Below, one piece after another: positions 40,922-51,155 of a stretch of DNA of 64,000 bases. The DNA is taken from positions 1 through 64,000 of the forward strand of contig NZ_JAAAPM020000009.1 in NCBI RefSeq assembly GCF_009909155.2. Direction: 5' to 3'. Origin of the DNA: Flavobacterium undicola. GTDB lineage: Bacteria > Bacteroidota > Bacteroidia > Flavobacteriales > Flavobacteriaceae. The position numbers and the translations under genes are program-made. Within the stretch, counting starts at the first letter, position 1, and the number at the start of each line of letters is the position of its first letter. The notes beneath the pieces were generated by a model. It was given only the letters and a program-made list of their open reading frames with translations. It ran no database searches and was not told the DNA's origin.

Positions 40922-41874
40922 TGAAAATGAATCAAATATTTAGAATCGCTTTGGTTGTGATGTTACCTGTTTTTAGTCTTACGGCCCAAGAAAACATGGA
41001 AAGTTATTTACCTTCTGAAACGACAACTGAAAAAGACACTATTCCGGTTTATGCCACTTTTAAATCCTCCAGAATTATCAATGCCCGATCCAATGAACTG
41101 GTTCATAAAGGAGAGCTTGAATTGATAGTTTCCCATCGATTTGGTGACGCTGGTGGTCATAATGGCGGATTTAAAACTTTCTATGGAACCGATAACGCTT
41201 CAGATATTAAAGTTGCTTTTGATTACGGACTAACAGACCGTTTAGCTATTGGAGTTTCCAGAACAAAAGGAGCAACCGCTATCCGTCAATTATTTGAATC
41301 AAATGTTAAATATAAGCTACTTGAACAAACTGAAAAAGACCGCATTCCATTGGGAATTACATTCTTTGGGAATGCTGTTATTTCCACAATGAGTTCTAAT
41401 ATCAATCCTAAAGTTCCCGATCATTTTGATTCGTTTTCTGATCGTTGGTCGTTTGTGGCTCAGATGATTTTGACAAGGAAATTCAGTAGTAATTTTTCAT
41501 TGGCATTGCTCCCAACCTACACTCATTATAACCGTGTGGGCTATGGAGACAGTAATGATATTTTTGCTATGGGAATTGGAGCAAGAGCTAAATTAACCAA
41601 AAGAATGGCACTAATAGCCGATTACTTTTATACATTCGATAGCGAAAATCGTAAAGCTTATTTTGAAAAAAACGGACTGCCTTTTTATAACCCTTTGTCG
41701 GCTGGTCTCGAAATTGAAACTGGAGGCCATGTTTTTCAATTGACTTTTATGAACAACACTGCTCTTTTAGAAAATCAATTTATTCCTTATACCACAACTT
41801 CCTGGAGAAAAGGTCAATTCCGATGGGGATTCAGTATCTCAAGACCATTTTCATTCAAAAAGAAAAACAAGTAA
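40921..41874 (+). CDS. DUF5777-family beta-barrel protein
   Basis: A 317-residue exported protein with signal peptide (to about residue 22, SLTAQ). Repeated amphipathic strands and a C-terminal GQFRWGFSISRPFSF end suggest an outer-membrane barrel. The early segment ARSNELVHKGELELIVSHRFGDAGG is characteristic of DUF5777. Its function is unknown. The recurring neighbour types (haem lipoprotein, YceI) suggest a joint redox or lipid-linked envelope role. Confidence 0.78.
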   Translation: MKMNQIFRIALVVMLPVFSLTAQENMESYLPSETTTEKDTIPVYATFKSSRIINARSNELVHKGELELIVSHRFGDAGGHNGGFKTFYGTDNASDIKVAFDYGLTDRLAIGVSRTKGATAIRQLFESNVKYKLLEQTEKDRIPLGITFFGNAVISTMSSNINPKVPDHFDSFSDRWSFVAQMILTRKFSSNFSLALLPTYTHYNRVGYGDSNDIFAMGIGARAKLTKRMALIADYFYTFDSENRKAYFEKNGLPFYNPLSAGLEIETGGHVFQLTFMNNTALLENQFIPYTTTSWRKGQFRWGFSISRPFSFKKKNK

Positions 41875-41882
41875 TACAAAGC

Positions 41883-41928
41883 AAAGAGGCTGTCTCAAAA
41901 TAATAGAGACAGCCTCTTTCGTTTTTTT
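41883..41928 (+). terminator. Terminator of the cytochrome-YceI-DUF5777 genes
   Basis: AAAGAGGCTGTCTC (41883-41896) pairs perfectly with GAGACAGCCTCTTT (41906-41919), followed by CG and T7. Confidence 0.88.
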
Positions 41929-42055
41929 ATGAATTCAGATATAATTAGAACAGGACTTTACTTATGTCATTATCAATGGTTATTACTACACATTAATATT
42001 TATTACTAAAATTAATTGAGAATTAAATTGCGCCATTTTAATCTTAGTTCTTAAA

Positions 42056-43348
42056 CTAATTTGCCTTTACCCGCCAGATTGTTTTTGCAGCATCATCGGT
42101 TACCAATAATGAACCATCTGGGAGAACAGCAACAGCAACTGGCCGTCCGTGTACTTCATTCTTTTCGGAATTTGCTATAAAACCAGTTAAAAAATCTTCT
42201 GGTTTCCCCGAAGGATGTCCATTTTTAAACGGTACAAAAACTACCTTGTAACCTGATAATATAGCTCTGTTCCATGATCCATGCTGACCAATAAACATTC
42301 CGTTGCGGTACTTTTTAGGAAAAGATTTACCTCGGTAAAATGTCAGTCCAAGTGATGCTGTATGTGATCCAAGGGCAATATCCGGAACGATGGCTTTGCT
42401 TACCAAATCAGGTCGTTCATTTTTATGACGTGGATCTACGTTTTGTCCAAAATAAGAATAAGGCCAGCCATAAAATCCGCCATCCTTAACACTGGTTGCA
42501 TAATCTGGAACAAGATCATCGCCAAGATCATCGCGTTCGTTTACAGCAGTCCATAAGGTTTTTGTTCCTGGTACCCAATCCATTCCATTAGGATTACGTA
42601 AGCCACTGGCATAAATACGCTCCCCGCTTCCATCGGGATTTATTTCAAGAATGTTGGCGCGTTTAAATTCCGATTCAATACCATGTTCTGCCACATTACT
42701 TTCTGAACCTACAGTAATGTATATCTTAGAACCTTTGGGACTAGAAATTATATTTCTCGTCCAGTGATTGTTGTATCCTCCAGAAGGAAGGTCTATAATT
42801 TTTTCATATTTTCCGTGATTGATACTGTCTTTCTCGTGATAAGGAAAACGTAAAACCTCATCGGTATTGGCTACATAAAAATAATCGTTAAGTACCAACA
42901 TACCAAAAGGTTGATTAAGGTTAGTTAAATAAGAATATTTACTTTCATAAACCCCATCTTTATCCTTATCCCTAAACATCGTAATACGGTTAGCACTGCC
43001 AAAATTCTGTGATTTCGACGCAAAAAATTCATCTTTTTCATCGCTGCGTTTCGTTTTTGGTATTCTAGTGCCTGCTTCTGCCACAAACACATCGCCATTT
43101 TTTGCAACATACAGCCACCTTGGATTTTCTAAACTACTGGCAAATTTACTTACGGCGAAACCTTTTGGAGCAACAGGTGCCTGATTCCCCTTCCAGCCTA
43201 TTACTTTAGAAAACACCTTACTCGATTTTGTTGCATAAGGTTCGGGTAATACTACATGATCTTTGTACTCTTGTGCCTGTACTGAAATATTGAATGTTGA
43301 TATAACTGCTAGTGTACAGCCTAATGTTATGTACTTATAAAATATCAT
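42056..43348 (-). CDS. PQQ-type glucose/sorbosone dehydrogenase-like protein
   Basis: A 430-residue secreted protein with signal peptide (to about residue 25, ISVQAQ). It has the six-bladed beta-propeller pattern of soluble aldose sugar dehydrogenases: ENPRWLYVAKNGDVFVAEAG, ASGLRNPNGMDWVPGTKTLWTAVNERDDLGDDLVPDYATSVKDGGFYGWPYSYFG and IGQHGSWNRAILSGYKVVFVPF. Substrate cannot be told. It lies 22 bp behind a glycosidase gene and should be co-transcribed with it, which suggests oxidation of a released sugar. Confidence 0.85.
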   Translation of the reverse strand: MIFYKYITLGCTLAVISTFNISVQAQEYKDHVVLPEPYATKSSKVFSKVIGWKGNQAPVAPKGFAVSKFASSLENPRWLYVAKNGDVFVAEAGTRIPKTKRSDEKDEFFASKSQNFGSANRITMFRDKDKDGVYESKYSYLTNLNQPFGMLVLNDYFYVANTDEVLRFPYHEKDSINHGKYEKIIDLPSGGYNNHWTRNIISSPKGSKIYITVGSESNVAEHGIESEFKRANILEINPDGSGERIYASGLRNPNGMDWVPGTKTLWTAVNERDDLGDDLVPDYATSVKDGGFYGWPYSYFGQNVDPRHKNERPDLVSKAIVPDIALGSHTASLGLTFYRGKSFPKKYRNGMFIGQHGSWNRAILSGYKVVFVPFKNGHPSGKPEDFLTGFIANSEKNEVHGRPVAVAVLPDGSLLVTDDAAKTIWRVKAN

Positions 43349-43370
43349 TGTTTATGTTTTAAATTAATGA

Positions 43371-45053
43371 TTACCAATCCAGTTTTACCAAAGCTACACC
43401 TTGACGTTCTAATTTTAAAGGCAATACCGTTTTGGCTAAATTAATTTTTATTTTTTTAGTTAAGATACATTTTAGTTTTCCTGATTTTTCGAGTGTATCT
43501 ATTTGTTGCTGAGTAGGATTTTGAGGCGAACCCATTTTTTTCCATACTTCATAAGAATTACTGTTTTCTTTGTCAATTAAGTAAATATTTAAAGTAACCT
43601 TCTTAACGGGAATATTTTCGATAGTTATGTTTACCGTTTCAACAGGGCCAGATTTATCATCATCATGATAATTCCACACCATAACTGCTGCAGATTTTAA
43701 ATCTTTTGTTGCCAATGCACCAATATCTGACTGTGTACCTCGAACACTTGATTTTAGAACTTCGGCAATAGGATACATACGATTGCTTTTAACAGCTAAA
43801 CGTTTTCCTGACATCATACCAAACATTCTGAAAACATTCAGCACCGGTTTATCAACTCCATTGGTTGCAAGATCGCGAAAGCCATAGAACCAGGGTTGGT
43901 TTTCAAACTCAAAAGACCATGAAACCGCACCCAAAAAATTTGCTTTTGTCTGATCTGCCAATATATATTTACGGGCAAAAGATGCCGCTGTATAACTGGA
44001 ATACATGGTGCCATTTCGATAAGCATTCTCTGGATTGGTAGCCATACCGCAGGCTGCACAGCCTTCAGGATCTGATTCACCAATTATGATTGGGAGATTT
44101 TTTGTTTCTGGATACAACATAGTAAGCTTAAAACCAGTTTCTATATCGTTTAACTGTGGTGCCATATTCATTCGGACAGCACCATCTACTAATTTAGGAC
44201 TGCCTTTAGCATGAAAAAGAATCGCATCCATAGGCGAACCTTTTTTTCCTGTAGCATAGTTGATCCCATTGATACAATGTTTAATGAAATCATTGGTCCA
44301 CTCCTGAGCTCCCTTCCCTTTTGTACCAGCAATATTAATCCCTCCTATTTTTGCTGTAGGCAAGGCTTGCTTAAGCCCATCGGCTGCATAATCATACATC
44401 TTAAAGAATTCTTCTCGTGTGCCTTTCCAATAGTGTCCATTTGGTTCATTCCAAACTTCCCAATACCAGCTTTCTACTTCTTTTTTCCCATAGCGTTCCA
44501 CCGAATGTTTAACCCATTCGTACACCAAATTTCTCCATTTGTCATAATCTTTTGGCGGATAAGCCCATCCAGTAATAATATCAGTATAAGGATCTCCAGG
44601 TTTCCAATAATGTCTATAGGGTGTAGGATGTGTTGATAAAGCTTCAGGCATAAAACCTATTTGCGCCAAGGGTTTCATGCCTCGGGAAACATAGGTATCA
44701 AAAATACTGTCTACTATTCTCCAGTTGTATATTGGATTCCCGTTAGTGTCTTCTGTATAAGCATTTGTAGATCCCCACTTCAAGGCCGCAACACCATCAC
44801 CACTAACAAGCATACTGTGCGTGCGTACATATACAGGAACCGGACTCAAAGCTGCAATTTCGCTAAGAAGCTTTTTACCATCTTTCATATACGTATAATT
44901 GGGTTCATCATAACCAAACCATGCCCATACTGGAATCATCGGAGCTATCTCTTGTTTAAGATCTACCGTAATTTCAGGACTTTGAGCATAGAGGCCTTGG
45001 GTTAAAAATTGGAATATAAAGACAGCCAGGCAATACTTGAATAGTTTTAGCAT
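43371..45053 (-). CDS. GH39-like glycoside hydrolase (clan GH-A)
   Basis: A secreted 560-residue enzyme with signal peptide (to about residue 23, GLYAQS). The catalytic acid/base is in YWEVWNEPNGHYWKG, the NEP motif of clan GH-A. The candidate nucleophile Glu is in PIIIGESDPEG. The TIM-barrel is followed by a small beta domain. It resembles GH39 xylosidase-like proteins, but family assignment by eye is not certain. It heads a two-gene transcript with the PQQ-type dehydrogenase. Confidence 0.75.
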   Translation of the reverse strand: MLKLFKYCLAVFIFQFLTQGLYAQSPEITVDLKQEIAPMIPVWAWFGYDEPNYTYMKDGKKLLSEIAALSPVPVYVRTHSMLVSGDGVAALKWGSTNAYTEDTNGNPIYNWRIVDSIFDTYVSRGMKPLAQIGFMPEALSTHPTPYRHYWKPGDPYTDIITGWAYPPKDYDKWRNLVYEWVKHSVERYGKKEVESWYWEVWNEPNGHYWKGTREEFFKMYDYAADGLKQALPTAKIGGINIAGTKGKGAQEWTNDFIKHCINGINYATGKKGSPMDAILFHAKGSPKLVDGAVRMNMAPQLNDIETGFKLTMLYPETKNLPIIIGESDPEGCAACGMATNPENAYRNGTMYSSYTAASFARKYILADQTKANFLGAVSWSFEFENQPWFYGFRDLATNGVDKPVLNVFRMFGMMSGKRLAVKSNRMYPIAEVLKSSVRGTQSDIGALATKDLKSAAVMVWNYHDDDKSGPVETVNITIENIPVKKVTLNIYLIDKENSNSYEVWKKMGSPQNPTQQQIDTLEKSGKLKCILTKKIKINLAKTVLPLKLERQGVALVKLDW

Positions 45054-45122
45054 AGTTTGGTTTGTTTTATACGGAATTACCGCAATAGTTAGTTATATTT
45101 AAAAATAATGTTTACTTTTATT

Positions 45123-45142
45123 CAACAATGTTGACAAATGTA
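45123..45142 (-). promoter_or_regulatory. Promoter and palindromic operator of the glycosidase operon
   Basis: TACATTTG on the minus strand (45135-45142) is a perfect -7 match. CAACAATGTTG (45123-45133) is an 11-bp perfect palindrome that would overlap the transcription start. This is a natural repressor site, possibly for the divergent XRE-cupin protein. No -33 TTG was found. Confidence 0.45.
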
Positions 45143-45268
45143 ATTATATATTATTAAAATTAGTATCTTTAATTCGTATTTTAATTTCAGAATATTGATT
45201 AGCTGAATAATTGCAATAATTATCTAATATTAAGCAAAAAATTAATTTAAACAATTGACTACTGTATT

Positions 45269-45838
45269 TTGGAAAAAGAAAATAGTACCGTTACACCAGC
45301 AAATACACTTGAGGTTGGCGCAAGAATAAAGTTATTGCGTATTAACCAAAAACGCACATTGCAAGAAGTTGCCGATAGCTGTGGATTATCTAAAAGCATG
45401 ATTTCCAAAATAGAGAATGATAAAACAATTCCTTCTGTTGCCACACTGGTAAAAATTGCGGCAGCATTAGGTACTTCTGTTTCAGGTCTTTTGGAACAGG
45501 ACGGATGGAATAAAGCCATTGTTACGAGTAGGAATACCGCAATGGAAAAAATGGTGAAGACCGAGAAAGGATACATGATATTTCCTTATGCCTCAGAGTA
45601 TCATGACAAAAAAATGCAGCCATTTTTATTTGTAGCCCGCAAGGGAGAAGTTGTACCACACCAGCTATCACACGAAGGTGAAGAGTTTGTTTTTATAGTC
45701 GAAGGCAGTATGAAAATGCAAATAGGTGACACAGAATACATACTTAAAACTGGAGACAGCCTGTATTTTAATGCACTTCAAAAACATGGAATTATCCCCA
45801 TATCAAATGAGGTTACCTATATTGATATTTTTGTTTAA
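45269..45838 (+). CDS. XRE-family transcriptional regulator with cupin domain
   Basis: A 189-residue regulator with an N-terminal helix-turn-helix (KLLRINQKRTLQEVADSCGLSKSMISKIENDKTIPS, about 21-56) and a C-terminal cupin fold (HEGEEFVFIVEGSMKMQIGDTEYILKTGDSLYF, about 132-164). Cupins in such regulators usually bind a small-molecule ligand. It diverges from the glycosidase-dehydrogenase pair and probably controls it in response to a sugar or its oxidation product. The start is a TTG at 45269; no ATG is available upstream of the HTH. Confidence 0.85.
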   Translation: MEKENSTVTPANTLEVGARIKLLRINQKRTLQEVADSCGLSKSMISKIENDKTIPSVATLVKIAAALGTSVSGLLEQDGWNKAIVTSRNTAMEKMVKTEKGYMIFPYASEYHDKKMQPFLFVARKGEVVPHQLSHEGEEFVFIVEGSMKMQIGDTEYILKTGDSLYFNALQKHGIIPISNEVTYIDIFV

Positions 45839-46109
45839 CAACATATAAAAGTTGAATTTTCTGCTTGCAGATAAAGATTTTTAAATGAACTATTTCTATA
45901 GGCTTTTATTGAATGTCTAATAAATTTAATTCTTCAACCAATAAAGTGGTTCTTATTGCGAAATCAAACCATAAAAAATTGGACTATTTTAGAGTTTATT
46001 AATATGCGAATTATATAAAAGAATATCTATTATTTGTAATGCTGTTCTGAACTTTTTATGTCAATTTTGTATACGAGTGGTTACTAATGGCATGAATTCC
46101 AAATAAAAA

Positions 46110-49100
46110 GTGATAGTACATAAATACGTAACGAAAAGCCTTAAAATAGTAGGCTGGATAATAGCTTCTATTATCTGCCTGTTTTTGCTTATAGTATTAT
46201 TAATTCAGATACCCTCTGTTCAGAATGCTGTAAAAAACAAAGCGGTAAGCTATTTGGAAGGAAAAATTCATACTCCTGTTCAGATTGGACATGTAGCAAT
46301 CGGCTTACCTAAAAAAATTGTATTGGAAGAGGTGTATTTCCAAAGCCAGTCAGGTGACACCTTGCTTGCCGGTAAGAAACTAGCAATTGATATCAGCCTG
46401 TTCAAATTATTGGATGATGAAGTTGAAATCAATTCTGTTAACCTGAATGGCATCACGGCAAATATTAAACGTGATAAAGATTCCATTTTCAATTTTGATT
46501 ATATTATCAAAGCCTTTGCTTCCAAAAAGACCGAAAGCAATACAAAGGAAACCAAATTTTCCCTCCACGATATCATTCTTTCCCATATCCGGTTGTATTT
46601 TGATGATGCCATTACCAAAAACAATCTCAATATATCGTTGAAAGACTTTGATATGCGTATAAAAACATTTGACCTTAATCAGATGAATTTTGATGTGCCA
46701 AAAATCAGTCTTGATGGTCTGACCGTAAAATTAAAACAGGGCGAACTGGTACGTGAAATTGCCACAACAACGGTTGTAACAGCTGATTCTATAATTAAAA
46801 AACGCCCCGACCTGAAAATCAAATTAGGTATAATTGACCTTAGCAGGATAAAAGTGGATTATGACAACACTGGTACCCAGCTCAATAGCGGCATAGCATT
46901 GCAAAAACTATTTATCGATTTTGAAGAAACCAATTTGCCAAAGCAGAATATAGCCATTAAAAAATTAGAACTTGAAGGGATAAAAGGTGGCTTAACTTTA
47001 GGTAAATTCAATCAGAAGCTTAATATTCAAACTCTTCCAGAAAAAAGTATACCCAATTGGAAACTTAGCATTGCAAACACTAGTATAAAAGACGTCAATT
47101 TCCGTTTTGATGATGAAAATGCGGCACATATTATGCGCGGTATTAACTACAAGCATTTTAATGTTCGTCAGCTTCAGTTGAAGGCAAGCGAATTTAAGTA
47201 CGCTGCATCAACCTACTCCGGAAAAATAAAATCATTTGCCGTAAAAGATCAAAGTGGACTGAACATTCAAATGTTGAGTACGGATATTGTATATAACGAT
47301 CAAGGCTTTCAATTAAAGAAACTATATCTAAAAACGCCACATACTTTATTGCGTAATGAAATTATGTTGCACTACCCTTCTTTGACTGTATTGAAATCGA
47401 CTCCTGGACTGTTGGAAATTAATGCTAAGCTGCAACAGAGTCATATTGGATTTAAAGACATTTTATTATTTACCCCTGATTTATATCAAATACCTTTTTT
47501 CAATAATCATAAAAATGCTATTGCTCCCGTAGATGGTATTATTAGTGGGCAACTTAAAGATATTCGTTTTCCTAGAATTCAAATCAGCGGTATAGGAGGT
47601 TTGCGTCTAACTGGAAGTGGCAGGATTGTTGGTTTACCTGATTCGAAAAAAGCCTGGTATAACTTGAACATTAAACATTTGCAACTGGGTGCTAAAGACA
47701 TTCAGCAATCTATAGATCCGGGAATCTTGCCAAATACTATTCAGCTTCCGGAACAAATGGCTGTCAAAGGTACTTTCACTGGGACACTGAATAACTTCAA
47801 AACTAATTTAGCAGTAAATAGCAGTTTTGGAATAGCCAAAATCAATACCATTTTTGATTATCGTGTAAAAAACAAGGAGCATTACAAGGGTGTTGCTCAA
47901 CTGATCGATTTTAATCTTGGTAAACTAATTAAAAACACTTCTCTTGGAAAAATCACCCTAAATGCTAAGGTTAACGGCCACGGACTGAATCCAAAAACTG
48001 CTGTAGCAACCATAAACGGAACCATGTCTAAGGGAAGTTTTAGTGGTTATACTTACCACAATCTGGCGTTGAATGGTACGATTGCGAATAGTCATTACCA
48101 AGCCAAAGTGGGTATGAAAGACCCCAATTTAAATTTTAACTTAGTTTCAAAAGGCAGCTTTGCTGATATTTACCCACAGATCAATTTAAAAATGAACGTA
48201 GATATTGCCGATCTGGAAAAACTAAACCTCCATGCCGGCCCCTTAAAAATTAGAGGGCAGCTTGATGCTGTTATCCCTACAGCCGATTTAGATTACCTTA
48301 ACGGAACCGTTACAGCACATCATATTCTTATTTCGAATGACAAACAACAAATCCTTCCTGATTCGATTCAGGTAGTTGCAACTGCCACAGCTAAAAATAA
48401 TTCTTTACAAGTAAAATCGCAATTCTTAAAAGCCAGTGTTGAAGGCAAATATCAGTTGAGCCAAATAACCACTGCCTTTACAAATTCAATAGCAAAATAT
48501 TATGATTTACATCCCAGAGCAATAAAAAAAATTACAAAACCTCAACAATTGGTCTTTTCTGTAAACATCAATAATGACCCAATAATTGGCCAACTGTTTC
48601 CAGAAATTAAACAGCTCGACCCTATCAGTATTAATGGACGCTATAACAGTGTTAATGATAGTATTATATTGAATGCTGCTTTACCTAAAATTATTTACGA
48701 TACCAATTCTATCAGTACTATTTTCTTAAATATAAACACAGTCGATGGTGGTTTAGTGTACAAAGGCGGTACTGGTCAATTGAAAAATCCTCAATTCCTA
48801 GTACCGAAGTCTCTCATCGAAGGGAATCTGAAAAACAATACGCTAAGCTATAAACTACAGCTTCCAGACATAAAAAACAAAGACCGATATGTGCTTTCTG
48901 GAACCGTTAAAGCGGCGAATGGAAAGACCGAAATTCATTTATTACCTAAAGATTTACTGTTGAATTATGAGCAATGGAATATAGCCGATAATAATCTTAT
49001 TCGCTTGGGTAATAAATCCATTTATGCCCAAAACTTTGAACTCAATCATGCCCAAAGCATCATGAGGCTACAATCGCGTTCTGAGTCGCCTAACTCCCCT

Positions 49101-51134
49101 TTGGCAATTGATTTTACTAATTTTGATATTGCCACATTCTCACAAATGATTCAGCAGGAATCACTAGCTTTTGAAGGACTCTTGAATGGAAATGTGACAT
49201 TGGAAAATCTCACTACCCAGCCTATTTTTACTTCTGACCTGACAATCGGGAATTTTACCTTCAAAAAAATTGTCATTGGCGATATCAGTTTAAAAGTAGA
49301 CAATCGTATAGCCGATACTTATTCGGTTCAGGGGACATTGACGGGGCAGGAAAACCAGCTGACTCTTGATGGAAAATACAGGAATAATGAGAAAGCCTTT
49401 AATCTAAATCTTGACATACAACACCTCAATATGTTAAGCATAGAACCGTTTACTTTTGATCAGCTGACTAAAAGCAGTGGATTTGTTTCGGGAAAATTCA
49501 ATATCCATGGAACAGCTGAGCAGCCTAAAGTAATTGGGAATCTGCAGTTTCATAACGGGGCTTTTACTGTAAAAACACTCAATTCGGCCTTTGAATTACT
49601 TAATGACAGTGTCGCTTTTACCGAAGAAGGCCTAGTCTTTGAAAAATTCAGTATGTCTGATGCCGAAAAAAACAACCTGAACATCAGAGGAAAAATAGAT
49701 ACACCTAATTACCGTGATTTTGCTTTCAACCTTAGGGTGAATTCAGATAATTTCAGAGTAACCAATTCCACTGCAAAAGATAACGACCTCTATTATGGAA
49801 AATTATTTGTGGATAGCCGTTTGCGTATAAAAGGAGACATGAATAAACCAGTAGTTGATGGCAGTATCAAAGTAAATGAAAATACACAATTTACAGTTGT
49901 CCTTCCACAGTCTGACCCTTCTATAGCTGAAAGAGAAGGTATCGTCGAATTTATTGATCAGGATGCCCCATTGATTGACGAGCGATTTAAAGTAGCGATG
50001 GACACCCTCAATAAATCAAAATTCAAAGGCATGAATGTTTCGGTAGCCATTGAAGTTGATAAAAAAGCGGAACTAAGCATGATTATTGACAAAGGGAATG
50101 GTGATTATTTAAAAGTAAAAGGCGAAGCCCAGCTTATTGGCGGTATTGATGAATCGGGAAAAACCACCCTAACAGGACGTTATGAATTAAAGGAAGGAAC
50201 TTATGAAATGACTTTTAATTTTCTGAAAAGAAAATTTGAAATACAAGACGGCAGTTATATACTCTGGACAGGAGAACCTACTACTGCCGATATTAATATT
50301 ACGGCAGTCTATAAAACCTTGACCTCTCCCCTTGATTTGGTTGCGAATCAATTAGGGGATGTTTCTCCAACAGTTAGGAACACCTACAAACAACGTATTC
50401 CGTTCGAAACGATATTAAAAATGAAAGGTGAATTGTTGAAACCGGAAATTTCATTTGATATCACACTACCCGAAGGCAATTACAATGTGTCCTCTGAAAT
50501 AGTTACCAATACTAGAACCAAACTGGTACAATTGCGTCAACAACCTAATGAGTTAAACAAACAGGTTTTTGCCCTCTTGCTTTTGAACCGTTTCATAGGC
50601 GAAAATCCTTTTGCCAGTGAAGCAGGTACCGGAAGTGAATCACTTGCCCGTCAAAGTGTGAGCAAAATCCTTTCGCAACAATTAAATAATCTGGCGGCCG
50701 ATTTAATAAAAGGAGTTCAACTTGATTTGGATTTGGAATCTTCAGATGATTATACTACCGGAAACCGTGAAAACCGCACCGATTTAAATGTCGGTTTATC
50801 AAAACAATTATTGAATGACCGCTTGAAGGTAACAATAGGTAGTAGTTTTGGTATCGAAGGACCAGAACAAATCAATCGCGATGCCACAAACATTGCCGGT
50901 GATGTTTCACTGAATTACCAATTATCTAAAGATGGTCGCTATATGCTAAGAGCCTACCGCAAAAACGAATATCAGGTGGCATTGCAAGGGCAGGTAATTG
51001 AAACGGGCTTAGCTTTTACCATTACGATGGATTATAATAAATTCAGCGAACTCTTTCATCGTTCTGAAGAAGACAAAGAAATCCGTAGGGACATGAAAAA
51101 AAGAAAAGAGGAAGAGAAACAAAAAGCCAAATAA
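46110..51134 (+). CDS. tamB: TamB-like translocation/assembly module protein
   Basis: A 1674-residue protein with one N-terminal transmembrane helix (about residues 14-36) and a long beta-rich periplasmic region. It ends with the DUF490/TamB domain (about 1200-1640; LKMKGELLKPEISFDITLP, VFALLLLNRFIGENPF and EQINRDATNIAGDVSLNYQLSKDGRYMLRAY). TamB-type proteins bridge inner and outer membrane and are linked to outer-membrane protein assembly or phospholipid transfer. The length is large even for the family. The start is a GTG at 46110. It precedes tamL by 21 bp. Confidence 0.9.
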   Translation: MIVHKYVTKSLKIVGWIIASIICLFLLIVLLIQIPSVQNAVKNKAVSYLEGKIHTPVQIGHVAIGLPKKIVLEEVYFQSQSGDTLLAGKKLAIDISLFKLLDDEVEINSVNLNGITANIKRDKDSIFNFDYIIKAFASKKTESNTKETKFSLHDIILSHIRLYFDDAITKNNLNISLKDFDMRIKTFDLNQMNFDVPKISLDGLTVKLKQGELVREIATTTVVTADSIIKKRPDLKIKLGIIDLSRIKVDYDNTGTQLNSGIALQKLFIDFEETNLPKQNIAIKKLELEGIKGGLTLGKFNQKLNIQTLPEKSIPNWKLSIANTSIKDVNFRFDDENAAHIMRGINYKHFNVRQLQLKASEFKYAASTYSGKIKSFAVKDQSGLNIQMLSTDIVYNDQGFQLKKLYLKTPHTLLRNEIMLHYPSLTVLKSTPGLLEINAKLQQSHIGFKDILLFTPDLYQIPFFNNHKNAIAPVDGIISGQLKDIRFPRIQISGIGGLRLTGSGRIVGLPDSKKAWYNLNIKHLQLGAKDIQQSIDPGILPNTIQLPEQMAVKGTFTGTLNNFKTNLAVNSSFGIAKINTIFDYRVKNKEHYKGVAQLIDFNLGKLIKNTSLGKITLNAKVNGHGLNPKTAVATINGTMSKGSFSGYTYHNLALNGTIANSHYQAKVGMKDPNLNFNLVSKGSFADIYPQINLKMNVDIADLEKLNLHAGPLKIRGQLDAVIPTADLDYLNGTVTAHHILISNDKQQILPDSIQVVATATAKNNSLQVKSQFLKASVEGKYQLSQITTAFTNSIAKYYDLHPRAIKKITKPQQLVFSVNINNDPIIGQLFPEIKQLDPISINGRYNSVNDSIILNAALPKIIYDTNSISTIFLNINTVDGGLVYKGGTGQLKNPQFLVPKSLIEGNLKNNTLSYKLQLPDIKNKDRYVLSGTVKAANGKTEIHLLPKDLLLNYEQWNIADNNLIRLGNKSIYAQNFELNHAQSIMRLQSRSESPNSPLAIDFTNFDIATFSQMIQQESLAFEGLLNGNVTLENLTTQPIFTSDLTIGNFTFKKIVIGDISLKVDNRIADTYSVQGTLTGQENQLTLDGKYRNNEKAFNLNLDIQHLNMLSIEPFTFDQLTKSSGFVSGKFNIHGTAEQPKVIGNLQFHNGAFTVKTLNSAFELLNDSVAFTEEGLVFEKFSMSDAEKNNLNIRGKIDTPNYRDFAFNLRVNSDNFRVTNSTAKDNDLYYGKLFVDSRLRIKGDMNKPVVDGSIKVNENTQFTVVLPQSDPSIAEREGIVEFIDQDAPLIDERFKVAMDTLNKSKFKGMNVSVAIEVDKKAELSMIIDKGNGDYLKVKGEAQLIGGIDESGKTTLTGRYELKEGTYEMTFNFLKRKFEIQDGSYILWTGEPTTADINITAVYKTLTSPLDLVANQLGDVSPTVRNTYKQRIPFETILKMKGELLKPEISFDITLPEGNYNVSSEIVTNTRTKLVQLRQQPNELNKQVFALLLLNRFIGENPFASEAGTGSESLARQSVSKILSQQLNNLAADLIKGVQLDLDLESSDDYTTGNRENRTDLNVGLSKQLLNDRLKVTIGSSFGIEGPEQINRDATNIAGDVSLNYQLSKDGRYMLRAYRKNEYQVALQGQVIETGLAFTITMDYNKFSELFHRSEEDKEIRRDMKKRKEEEKQKAK

Positions 51135-51155
51135 CAGCAGTAAAAAAAGTATAGT

